DNA of 64,000 nucleotides from Tritrichomonas musculus (lineage: Eukaryota > Parabasalia > Tritrichomonadida > Tritrichomonadidae): assembly GCA_039105265.1 (NCBI GenBank), contig JAPFFF010000005.1, positions 4,945,501 through 5,009,500 on the forward strand, in the 5' to 3' direction. This document shows, piece by piece, positions 37,476 through 46,458 of the stretch (its first letter is position 1; every line of letters starts with the position of its first letter). The notes under the pieces are model-generated. The model was not told the origin of the DNA, ran no database searches, and worked only from the letters and a program-made list of their open reading frames with translations. The translations under genes and the position numbers were made by a program.

Positions 37476-40400
37476 TTAGTTGAAAAGAATACGAGATGAA
37501 TGAACAGATGTTTCTAACAGGTCAAATTCCTTATATTGTCTATCGATCATTTGAATGGTAAGTTTTAGAGTCTGTTTAGTATTTTGTGGATCTTTCTTTG
37601 AAGCCCAGAAGACAGATTTCTTACTGCTATTTTGAGCTTCCATTCTTTGTTTATTCGAATAAGATTTGAGAGAATCAAACCAGTGTAAAGTATCAAATTG
37701 AGCGTCTTGATCAAGTAATTTCAAGATATAAGCAATACCAAGAGGAAATCCATCATCTGAGAAAGAAGCGTTTTTATTTTGTTTAATAACCTTGTCCTTC
37801 AACATCATAATATGCTCAATATAAGAAATAGTGAGAGCGGGCACAATTGCATAAAAGAGCTGTAAATGTGCATTTCTTTTATCTCTAAAAGCGGTTGCAA
37901 ATACATCAACGAGCATTTTGAAGAAACTTTCTTCGCTGTTAAATAATTCTTTCAACTTACCAACAACTGCATCGAGTCGTTCGGTTGCATCAATTGTTGC
38001 CTGTGGCAGGTCAACTTCATGAGCAAATTCATTAAATGATAGATTCTCATCTTCATCATAAACAAAACCAATAGCATTATTCAAAAATCTGGTTCCTCCG
38101 TTTCGAACCATTCTAACAAATCCAAGTGCATTTCCAATTTCAGTAATTAAAATTCTAAAGTGATCCAATGGTGATAAATTCTGAGCTTGTCCTGTTACTC
38201 TCTTCATCTTTTTAACAAATTCTTCGGCCCTTTCGTATGGAAACAGACCATTAATTGAATCTTTGTTCTGTTCGAACCATGCGCAATCTTGCATCAATGA
38301 TCCTTTAACAGTATCATCGAAAAGGAATTTCGAAAAGATATTGAATCTCATTCTTAAGAAACGATATGTGAAATCGACTGTTGTGTTCATGATACCAATA
38401 CCATGGCAACGATAAGATGCAAATATGTGGGGAATACCAACAACAGATACGTGATGTGAATCTTCTGCACGTTGAACAAAGACTTGTGAGTTAAGATCAT
38501 AATTGTAGCATGCAACAAAAACGTTGATGTTTCTCATAATTTCAAGAACATCGATATCTTGTTGCATCATAGCACCTGGAATGTGGCAATCGAGGATCTT
38601 GATGCCATAAAGACGATTTGCAAGATTTGACATTTCTGCATAAGTTTCCCAAACACTTGGTGCAACTGCTGTTTCTGTATAGAAAACACGAGTGAAATAA
38701 TAACTTGCTTCAAATTGGAAGTCGATAAATTTGGTCATCATCTTAAATGGTGGAATAGTTAAGAATTTATCAAATGAAGAAAATTGTTTCTTAAATGGAT
38801 TTCTTTCTGAGACAGCAAGATGTTCGTGCGTGTGAAAACGAAGCTCAGTTTCAATTTGACGGAGAATTGGGCTGATAAGTTCTTCTCGAAGGTTTCGTAT
38901 GAAGTAGTCTTCGAATTTACTATACATATCAGGATTGATATCTTTAACGACGTCAGCAACATCGTTCATTGACATTGAAAGAAAGACAACTCGACGTGGC
39001 TCATTCTTAATTTGACGAAGGAAAAGTGAATAAAGATCTGGTGAGTCAATTAAAAATGATGTATTGCAAGCTTGGTCAATATATTGAGTATAATGATTAA
39101 GTAAATCGACTTGACGAAGATTATCAATAATATCGTCACGTGTAAATGGAAGTCCGCTGAAATTCTTTGATGAAAAGAGATCGGCAAGAACTTCTAAGCA
39201 TGGTATTGAAAATTCTGATGAAAATGATCTAACGCAATGAAGGGCAAGATTTAAAATATTACTTGCAACTGAACGATAAGGTTTGTATGCTTTCTTTCGA
39301 AGAACTGAACTTACTTTTCGAAGTTGGGCTTTGAACATATCAATTAAAGAGTCAACTTTTCGTGGAAGATTGTGGAGAATGGCCGATTGATTTAAGAAAA
39401 ACGTAGTATGGATAGCTTTAAGAAGTTCAATCATACGGCCTAAATGTTCTGTATGAACCATACCTAATGGTTTGGAAAGTGAACTATGGAGATCGATTGT
39501 TCTGGTAATGACTGAACGTAAGAAATATGAAACATCCAAACCACGTAAGAGTTGGGTTTGGCAAACACTTTGCCATTGGCTAAACATAGAGAAAATTTTC
39601 ATGCAAACTTGCCCTAGAGAACTATCAATATTTTGGATAATTCCTTCAAGTTTTGATGTTGCTCCGTGAATTGTATTATCACCAACAGAATTACGGCATG
39701 CCTCAAGGCAGTTATCTTGAAGATATTGAATTGGAGAAAAGGCGACAAAATGATATAATTTAACAATTGCTGCATATTGATATGAATTCCAGAGATTGCT
39801 ACAAATTCTTGATCTTGGTTTGCGATTGAAAATCGTCAAAAGGTGGAAAAGGAGCGTATAATTGCAAACATTTGATTCTTGTTCTGCGTGTTCTGCATTC
39901 TTTTCATGTCGGAGATATAGAGATACTTCATCATCAAGATACTTTTCAAGCATCTGTCCAAAAGTTTTTGCGGCTGGATGAGCCACTAATTGAGAGACCG
40001 CACTAAGGAAAAGGCCAACAAGATTTTGGGATTGGTTAAATAAAACTCGAGTAATTTGCATAACAACTGGTTCAACTTGAGTAACATCTTCGGATGTTGT
40101 TGAATAATTGCCAGGATCTTGTCGAATACCGAAAAGCATTTTTCGGAGATTTGCCCATCCATCTGATAAAGCAGGATTGTCACTAATCAAAGTTGTTAAG
40201 GTATATAAGATTCTCATGAAAATACCAATTGCAGAAAAGGCGGATGCAAGCACTGTTGACTGGAAATACCCTTTGAAAAATTTGTTTTGAGGTGAATAAA
40301 GGAATAAGATATATTCTACGAAACGTTGGCCAACTGCATAAAATTCTGGAAGAAAAGTAGCTAATTTATGTAAAGTTGGTAATATCTTTGCTGTCATCTC

Positions 40401-41066
40401 TTCAAGATCACCTGTTGGTATGCCGCAATCAGTTTCTAAAGCATCGTGAGGGCATGGAATCTCTTCTACAAGTTCACCAAAAACAGCAAGTGGCTTGTAA
40501 TATTCTTCTTTAACTTTCTTTTCGCTAGTTTGAATGTATGCAATATATTGAGTGAGAAGTTTTACAGAATAGATAAGTTCATCATCGTGTGAGTCGAAAA
40601 ATTCATCTATTGTTCTAGATGTTGGAAATGGATATTGAAGTCCAATTGGTGTTGATGAAACGCCCCAAGTATGACATGGATTTTGATCGATTGCTTGGTA
40701 TAAGTCATCTAAATTTTGGCCATAACTTTTGAGGAATGTTGATAAATCTTCTCGAACGTTTGCAGATGCTTTAGCTGTTTCTTTTTGAATTTCAGGGAAA
40801 AGGAATTCCCAAAGAGTTGTAGTTTCAGTTGTTGAACCTGCCCCAAATGCTAAAGGATTTGAAAATGCATCTTCGGCAGGCGGTAAAAAATCGGTTGAAT
40901 TAGAAGTTGGTGGTGGCGGTGGAAGTTCTGAATCATTTCCATCAGAAGCTGGTGGTGGTGGCGGTGGTGGTGGAAGCGAGTCATCATTTTGGTTATCTGA
41001 AGAAGGTGGGGGAGGAGGTGGTGGTGGTGGCGGCGGTGGTAAGAATAAATCGTCGTTATCAGTCAT
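37476..41066 (-). CDS. WASHC4: WASH complex subunit 4 (SWIP) with N-terminal polyproline head
   Basis: 1196 residues from the first ATG. The open frame extends 27 codons further, but without an ATG. Residues about 9-60 hold three proline tracts (the first with 12 prolines) broken by acidic linkers. The rest is the helical SWIP body. The C-terminal third is diagnostic: DVLEIMRNINVFVACYNYDL, GIMNTTVDFTYRFLRMRF, DHFRILITEIGNALGFVRM, FFKMLVDVFA, FSDDGFPLGIAYILKLLDQ and a final SSRILF. SWIP is the core scaffold of the WASH complex, which drives Arp2/3 actin branching on endosomes. In animal SWIP I know of no polyproline; that feature normally belongs to WASH itself, where it recruits profilin-actin. 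Length matches human SWIP (about 1170). Confidence 0.92.
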   Translation of the reverse strand: MTDNDDLFLPPPPPPPPPPPPSSDNQNDDSLPPPPPPPPASDGNDSELPPPPPTSNSTDFLPPAEDAFSNPLAFGAGSTTETTTLWEFLFPEIQKETAKASANVREDLSTFLKSYGQNLDDLYQAIDQNPCHTWGVSSTPIGLQYPFPTSRTIDEFFDSHDDELIYSVKLLTQYIAYIQTSEKKVKEEYYKPLAVFGELVEEIPCPHDALETDCGIPTGDLEEMTAKILPTLHKLATFLPEFYAVGQRFVEYILFLYSPQNKFFKGYFQSTVLASAFSAIGIFMRILYTLTTLISDNPALSDGWANLRKMLFGIRQDPGNYSTTSEDVTQVEPVVMQITRVLFNQSQNLVGLFLSAVSQLVAHPAAKTFGQMLEKYLDDEVSLYLRHEKNAEHAEQESNVCNYTLLFHLLTIFNRKPRSRICSNLWNSYQYAAIVKLYHFVAFSPIQYLQDNCLEACRNSVGDNTIHGATSKLEGIIQNIDSSLGQVCMKIFSMFSQWQSVCQTQLLRGLDVSYFLRSVITRTIDLHSSLSKPLGMVHTEHLGRMIELLKAIHTTFFLNQSAILHNLPRKVDSLIDMFKAQLRKVSSVLRKKAYKPYRSVASNILNLALHCVRSFSSEFSIPCLEVLADLFSSKNFSGLPFTRDDIIDNLRQVDLLNHYTQYIDQACNTSFLIDSPDLYSLFLRQIKNEPRRVVFLSMSMNDVADVVKDINPDMYSKFEDYFIRNLREELISPILRQIETELRFHTHEHLAVSERNPFKKQFSSFDKFLTIPPFKMMTKFIDFQFEASYYFTRVFYTETAVAPSVWETYAEMSNLANRLYGIKILDCHIPGAMMQQDIDVLEIMRNINVFVACYNYDLNSQVFVQRAEDSHHVSVVGIPHIFASYRCHGIGIMNTTVDFTYRFLRMRFNIFSKFLFDDTVKGSLMQDCAWFEQNKDSINGLFPYERAEEFVKKMKRVTGQAQNLSPLDHFRILITEIGNALGFVRMVRNGGTRFLNNAIGFVYDEDENLSFNEFAHEVDLPQATIDATERLDAVVGKLKELFNSEESFFKMLVDVFATAFRDKRNAHLQLFYAIVPALTISYIEHIMMLKDKVIKQNKNASFSDDGFPLGIAYILKLLDQDAQFDTLHWFDSLKSYSNKQRMEAQNSSKKSVFWASKKDPQNTKQTLKLTIQMIDRQYKEFDLLETSVHSSRILFN

Positions 41067-41897
41067 TCTCCAAAATATTGAACGGTTGTTATCGTCCTCG
41101 TCTCTATTGCAAAACTTTTTTGATAATATGATTTGTAAAGTTAGCAATTTTTGTAAACTTTTTCAATATGTTAAAAGCTTTGATATAACAAATTCTAATT
41201 GTTAAACAAAAGGACTTGAAAAATTCTATTTTTATAAGTTTAAAATATTAAATAAAAGACAGAGAAGTAATATGTAGCTTGAAAGAATGTCTTTTCAGTC
41301 TTGAAATAATGATAAATTGTTCATCAATATTATCAATTAGCTGTCATATTCAAAAGTAGTCAATAAGTTTATTTGATTTAATATTATAACATAGTTTAAT
41401 GAATTCTGATATTGATTGTATATTTTCACTATATAATCACAAATAGATAAATAAGTTGTGTTTAGGTATGATTTCATATTTAATTTTAAATTATGAAATA
41501 TTGATTTCTAGTAGATTAAAAATAATACCAAAACATGTTTGTATGATTCAATAAAAAGCAATTATTATTATTTTTATTCAAACTCTTTTTCTATTGAAAA
41601 GATTCAAAAGAAAAAAAAAACCTATTTGTTTATAAAAAAAAGCAATAGTATTTATTTAGAGATATTTTAAATATATAAACCAAAAAACTATATAAATACT
41701 ATTTAAAATATATTATATATATAATAAATATAAATTAGTTAATCTTTAATATTTGAAGTTTTACAGGATATATTCATTCATTTAATTTTTTACTGTTTTT
41801 TTTATAAAAATTTGAATTAATATAAAATTTTTTCAAAAGTTAATTTAAAAAGTATCAAAAAGTTCAATCTTCCTGGTTATTAAATTAAACCCCAGAA
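41067..41897. other. AT-rich spacer between divergent genes
   Basis: The shared upstream region of the WASHC4 homologue and the DUF4491 gene. No coding frame beyond the non-ATG extension of the former. Confidence 0.55.
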
Positions 41898-42230
41898 ATG
41901 GAAGCAATTCAACCAACTCTTTTCGAGAGAATATCTCAGTTTATCGAATATTTTAATTTAACAGGAGTCCTTATTGGTTTGGGAACTTTTCTTATTATTG
42001 GTATTTTCCATCCTTTTGTCATTAAAGGGGAATATTACTTTGGTGTCAAAATTTGGTGGCTATTCCTCTTAAGTGGCATTGTCACATTAGTTGCTTCTCT
42101 TGCAGTTCGTAACATCCTTATATCAACTCTCTTAGCTGTTTGGGGTGCATCTTCACTTTGGGGAATTGGCGAATTATTTGAACAGCGAGAGCGTGTAAGA
42201 AAGGGATGGTTCCCAAAGAGAAATGTTTGA
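41898..42230 (+). CDS. DUF4491 membrane protein, bacterial-type
   Basis: A 110-residue protein with three hydrophobic segments: about 22-43 (GVLIGLGTFLIIGIFHPFVI), 51-69 (WWLFLLSGIVTLVASLAV) and 72-90. It closes with the conserved SSLWGIGELFEQRERVRKGW and FPKR. These blocks (LIxGLxTFLIIGxFHPxVIKxEYYFG, WxIGELFEQxxRVxKGWFP) are those of DUF4491, a family I know mainly from gut Bacteroidales and Firmicutes, where its function is unknown. It lacks introns and targeting peptides. The extra 17 N-terminal residues before the first helix are hydrophilic. Gene flanks are typical of this genome, so it is not contamination. Transfer from a gut bacterium is the likely origin. Confidence 0.85.
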   Translation: MEAIQPTLFERISQFIEYFNLTGVLIGLGTFLIIGIFHPFVIKGEYYFGVKIWWLFLLSGIVTLVASLAVRNILISTLLAVWGASSLWGIGELFEQRERVRKGWFPKRNV

Positions 42231-42498
42231 ACAATAATTTATTATTTGTTTAACGATTGGTAAATCTACAAAATATATATATATTTTGTTATCAGTATAA
42301 ATAAACTACCGAAAATAAATTTAGATTTTAATTTACAGCGTTATTCCTTATTTCAATCAAAGTAAATACTAATAAATAATATGATATGAATAGGTTTATG
42401 GACAAGAAAACTATAATAAAATTAACAATAATTAAACAAAAAATACAAAATAATGAAAACTGTAAACAATATTACAATGAAGCCGCAAAGAAAATATA

Positions 42499-44131
42499 TT
42501 AAGAAGATGCTTTGTTCCCAGCAATTATATCTTCAATTGATTTGCAAACGGTAGAAAAAGCTTCTGAGCTGCCTTGGAAAAGCTGAAGTGTCAACATAGT
42601 GTCGACTTCAGTATGTAATGAAGAACTTTGAAAAATAACATATCCTCCATTTTGGTCAATTTTCGCCAATATTGTAAAATCGTCGGGGAAAAACCACTGC
42701 ATCCCAAGATTTCTGACTGTTATTTGAACAAGCCTCATAAGTTCAGTGATTGCTATTCCATTAATTTTTATTTCATAAGTCTGAATAATATCCTTTGTTT
42801 GTTGTGATTCAGGCATATTCCAATCTGGTCTATCAGCAAGCGAATTTCCTGCATCATAAGATTGAGGTGAAAATGATTTAGAGTCGCGATGAAATGGATC
42901 ATTTCCACTAACAGTATACGCTTGATTAGATGGATTGAGGATGATCTGTTCTTCAACAGGTCTTTGTGCGTTTGCATCTACAGAAAGAGACCAATCTAAT
43001 TGATCAAAGGAAACTCTTGTGGTTAGCATATGATAAAAAACTTTAGCCATGGAGTGCGTTGGAGATGCAAAATCCATCGCAAGCTCTGCATCGTCGTTGT
43101 AACCGATTTTTCGAAGTATATCAATGATATCTGGAGAAACTGTGTTTGGATCAATTGGTTCAATGAAATTGGGAAATGGAATTGGAGTCGGTGTAACATA
43201 ATCTTCAGGAAGGTTCATACGAAAGAAGGGATGTTGTTTGATCTGTTGAATTGTAATTCTTTTGCTGGGATCAAGTGTTAATAATTGTGATATTAAATCT
43301 TTGGCTGGTTCGCTAAATGGTGGCATTGTATATATTCCTCTCTTAACCTTATTCAAAAGAGAACGAACTGACGAATCATCAAAAGGTAAATATCCCTATG
43401 TATTAGTAAATAGTTCAAAATCTTTTTTCCTTTTATTTTCTTTTTGAATAAAAAAAAAAGGGAGTTGAAATTTTTCAAATATTCAAAAAAAAAAAAAAAA
43501 AGGAAAAAAGTTAGAATCATACTGCAAGTAAAGCATATAAAATCACTCCGCAACTCCAGATATCTGCAGCACGGCCATCATATGGTTGTCCACGAATAAC
43601 TTCTGGCGCTGCATAATGAGGAGATCCACATGATGTTTCCGCAATATTTGTTTTAACAAATCGTGCAAATCCAAAATCAGCGATTTTAATGTTCAAATCT
43701 TCATCAAGAAGAATATTTTCAGGTTTGAGATCTCGATGGCAAATACCAAGAGAGTGAAGATATTCAAGACCGTAAATAATTTGTCTAAAGAATCGCATTG
43801 CAACATCTTCAGAGAGAGTTCTATGTTCGACTAAATAATCAAACAATTCGCCTTTCGAAGCGTAATCGAGAACAATATATAAATGTCTTGGCGATTCAAG
43901 AAAATCTACGAGTTTTAATATATGAGGATGATCGACGAGCCTCATTAAAGCAATTTCTCTTTGAATTTTGAAGAGAAGGTTTGGTCTATCTGTAAAGCTA
44001 TCTTTTTTTATGATTTTTATGGCGTATTTCTTTTGTGTTTTTATGTGAACTGCTAACTTAACTTTGCCTGTTGTACCGCAACCGAGGTGATTTAGCAGAG
44101 CATATGGTCCAAGATTCGATTGTGTGTCCAT
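42499..44131 (-). CDS. BRSK/SAD-like AMPK-family kinase, one intron
   Basis: Two exons, 43523-44131 and 42499-43395, give 501 residues. The kinase domain carries a glycine loop GCGTTGKV (17-24), Lys39, Glu59, HRDLKPEN (132-139), DFG (152-154) and the activation loop ETSCGSPHYAAPE with Thr166 at the LKB1-site position. The join restores ALLA-GYLPFDDSS, exactly as in BRSK kinases, whose VKRGIYTMP and PEVIRGxxYDGR it also shares. The C-terminus (about 410-500) is KA1-like, the membrane or autoregulatory domain of AMPK relatives. In the family such kinases control polarity and metabolism. All catalytic residues are intact. Without removing the intron the frame stops inside the domain, one codon after the splice. 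Confidence 0.92.
43396..43522 (-). other. 127-nt spliceosomal intron, phase 0
   Basis: On the reverse strand it begins GTATGATTC and ends TTACTAATACATAG. The 3' end is a two-base variant of the trichomonad ACTAACACACAG motif, where branch point and acceptor are fused. The 5' end differs from GTATGT at the last base. Removal joins GCA to GGA and restores the kinase sequence, so splicing is well supported. The middle is poly-T and poly-A-rich. Confidence 0.9.
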
Positions 44132-44441
44132 TGATGGACCATAGCTCTTCTTTTCAGAGCTATCGTTTTTTCAAAATACAAAATTCAATTATCTTATTCA
44201 ATCAACCCAATTCAAATTTGTCAAAAACAAGAGATCTCATTTATTTTTCTTATTTGCTAATTTAGTTGATAAAGAATATATTTTTAATGATTATTACGCA
44301 GATAAAAAAATTGAAAAAATTAAAAGCTTTATTAGAAAACCATTGTTCACAAAAAGTTAAAATCATATATTAAACATATTTAAAATGAAATATTCAAAAG
44401 TATATATATATAAAAATTTTTAGCAAAAGAATTCAATTCAA
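44132..44441. other. AT-rich spacer
   Basis: 310 bases upstream of the kinase gene. AGCTCT and AGAGCT (44141-44164) form a small hairpin right before the kinase ATG. No coding frame. Confidence 0.5.
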
Positions 44442-45926
44442 TTAACTGCATTCGAATGAACCATTTACTTCTATGGAAACAACACGCATCATATATCCAC
44501 CGTTTGTCTGTGGTCCGTCTAATTGAAACATAAATACATTACACTTTTCGTCCACAGTAACAGAAAGATCTTTGATTTTTCCTTCATTTTCAGGAGGAAT
44601 TTCATTTTTACAATGTGTGTAAGAATTAATGCATTCTTCTTGATTTAAGCCAACTTTAAAACAGAATTTCTTCGCGTATGGCTTTGGATTTGATGGCCTA
44701 GTTGAAGTATATGGGCGTTGCAGCACATGTGTGTTCAATGAAATCTGATATGGTTGAAAACGAGATCCTTGACCTAGGTCAATTCCAACTCCAGGATATT
44801 TGTCGCCTTCTTTTTGTGCCATGAAATATAATTGATCATTATCTAAAACTACATTTGAGGGAGAGAAATCTTCAGTGAGCGGTTTTCCTGGTGTGCAAAA
44901 TGTATGGAAAAATCCATATCTAACTGGATCCAACGGCTTTGTTATTCCGCCAAGTGTTCTTATAAAGTTAATAACGTCTATTCGTGGTTCACCTCGGACT
45001 GTAATAGCGTTTCTGCAGGATTGAGCCCATGAGTAAACATACCAACGAGATACTTTATCAGTAGCCTTTTTCATGCTTCTTCTTAATCCATTTAATATCA
45101 ATCTGCGATTATTAAGAATTCTGTTAATTAAAGGTCTCGAAATTCTAGCAGGAAGCCAATCGCATTGGTGACGTGTAAGATATTGGAAAGCAAGAGGGCT
45201 GGTCCAATCAACAGGTGATGCAAGAGCTTCTTTTTCTTCTTCATCTGTGATTTCTCTGCCATTGAACAAAACAAAATTATCTATATATCGAACTTTATCT
45301 TCATCAGTAAATTTACGTTCATTTGGTCCAACTTTCTTGAGAAGATCTTCGTTGATAACTGATGCAAAAACAGGTGGTGAGAGTGATTGAAATAATTCAT
45401 CAATGGAAAATCTCAAGTCAGTTTCATTGTTATGAATTCTCTTTAGGTGTTTAGCAATACTTGGAGCAAGTGATTTTGCATCTTCAATAAGATCGAGTTC
45501 AATGAACTTTTTAGCAAGATGCAACACAGTATCGTCATTTGTTGCATCAAGATAAAAGTGTTTAAGAGCTCTTACAAGAGTTGGGCATTCATAATAAACA
45601 GACATTTTGAGAAGAAGAGGTAAATTTGATATTGTAATTTCTGAGTAATTTGTGTAAATAAGTTCAATAAATTTTTCTAGAATATGATCAGGATTGACTG
45701 GGACTTGGACTTCGCAAATATCTCCGATTTTCTTGATTGGATGTTCATTGAAGTATCTGTCGAACCATCCAGAAACTTGGGCAAGAATTAGTCTTTGGCA
45801 TGGAAAACGTTCTTCTGTATCTGAAACTAAGACGCAGTCGTTAAATTGCTTTGCTTTTCGGAAGTCGTCGAAATGGTTACCCATACGTAGGCATATCTGA
45901 AGCTGAACAACTTGATTTTTCTTCAT
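44442..45926 (-). CDS. BTB/POZ-domain protein
   Basis: A 494-residue protein. A BTB domain occupies about 18-130: FNDCVLVSDTEERFPCQRLILAQVSGWFDRYF is the family start (strand, then the conserved helix where the usual H is Q), and LPLLLKMSVYYECPTLVRAL its last helices. A BACK-like helical region follows (to about 290). The C-terminal 200 residues form a beta-rich domain reading like a discoidin/F5-8C-type fold, with SNVVLDNDQLYFMAQKE as its first strands and QLDGPQTNGGYMMRVVSIEV as its last. BTB-BACK proteins usually act as cullin-3 adaptors; trichomonads have many. The substrate and the C-terminal domain assignment are guesses. No membrane segment is seen. Confidence 0.72.
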   Translation of the reverse strand: MKKNQVVQLQICLRMGNHFDDFRKAKQFNDCVLVSDTEERFPCQRLILAQVSGWFDRYFNEHPIKKIGDICEVQVPVNPDHILEKFIELIYTNYSEITISNLPLLLKMSVYYECPTLVRALKHFYLDATNDDTVLHLAKKFIELDLIEDAKSLAPSIAKHLKRIHNNETDLRFSIDELFQSLSPPVFASVINEDLLKKVGPNERKFTDEDKVRYIDNFVLFNGREITDEEEKEALASPVDWTSPLAFQYLTRHQCDWLPARISRPLINRILNNRRLILNGLRRSMKKATDKVSRWYVYSWAQSCRNAITVRGEPRIDVINFIRTLGGITKPLDPVRYGFFHTFCTPGKPLTEDFSPSNVVLDNDQLYFMAQKEGDKYPGVGIDLGQGSRFQPYQISLNTHVLQRPYTSTRPSNPKPYAKKFCFKVGLNQEECINSYTHCKNEIPPENEGKIKDLSVTVDEKCNVFMFQLDGPQTNGGYMMRVVSIEVNGSFECS

Positions 45927-46458
45927 TTATAAGAATAAAAAAACTGACAGGCCTTATTCCCAAAAATTTTTGAAAAAAAGAAAAATGATCGTTAAGGCTA
46001 AATAATCGTTGTGAATGTTTTTATTTGTTTGTTGATGAAATAATAATCAATATTTTTATGAAGATTAATTTTAAAAAAAAAAAAAAAAGTATAAGGCAAA
46101 ATTTATGGACATTTAAAATTAAGGTCAAACATAAGGTTAAAATAATTGGCCAATTAATATTTTGACAAATTAAGTTGTAACAAACGTGAACTTCATTCTT
46201 ATTTTGAAAAAGTTGTTCATTGAATTAAAAACTTCACTTTCAAAGAAATGTTGCAAATTTTGTTTTATTGTTACGAAGATAAAACTAAAAAAAGTATTAT
46301 TATTGCAGGAAATTGGAGATAAAGATTTGTTGGAGAATTAAGCACAAAAGTAATAGAAAAGAAAAAAAAAAAATATTAATTAGATATTTACACAAAAAAT
46401 AATATTTTAACATATATATAAAACAAAACAAATATTCGCATATTCTACAAAAATTGTG
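45927..46458. other. AT-rich spacer, no gene seen
   Basis: 532 bases between two minus-strand genes. No coding frame. Confidence 0.55.

Noticed and set aside
37476-41066. Formin, suggested by the polyproline start
   Set aside because: No FH2 domain; the whole C-terminal two thirds match WASHC4.
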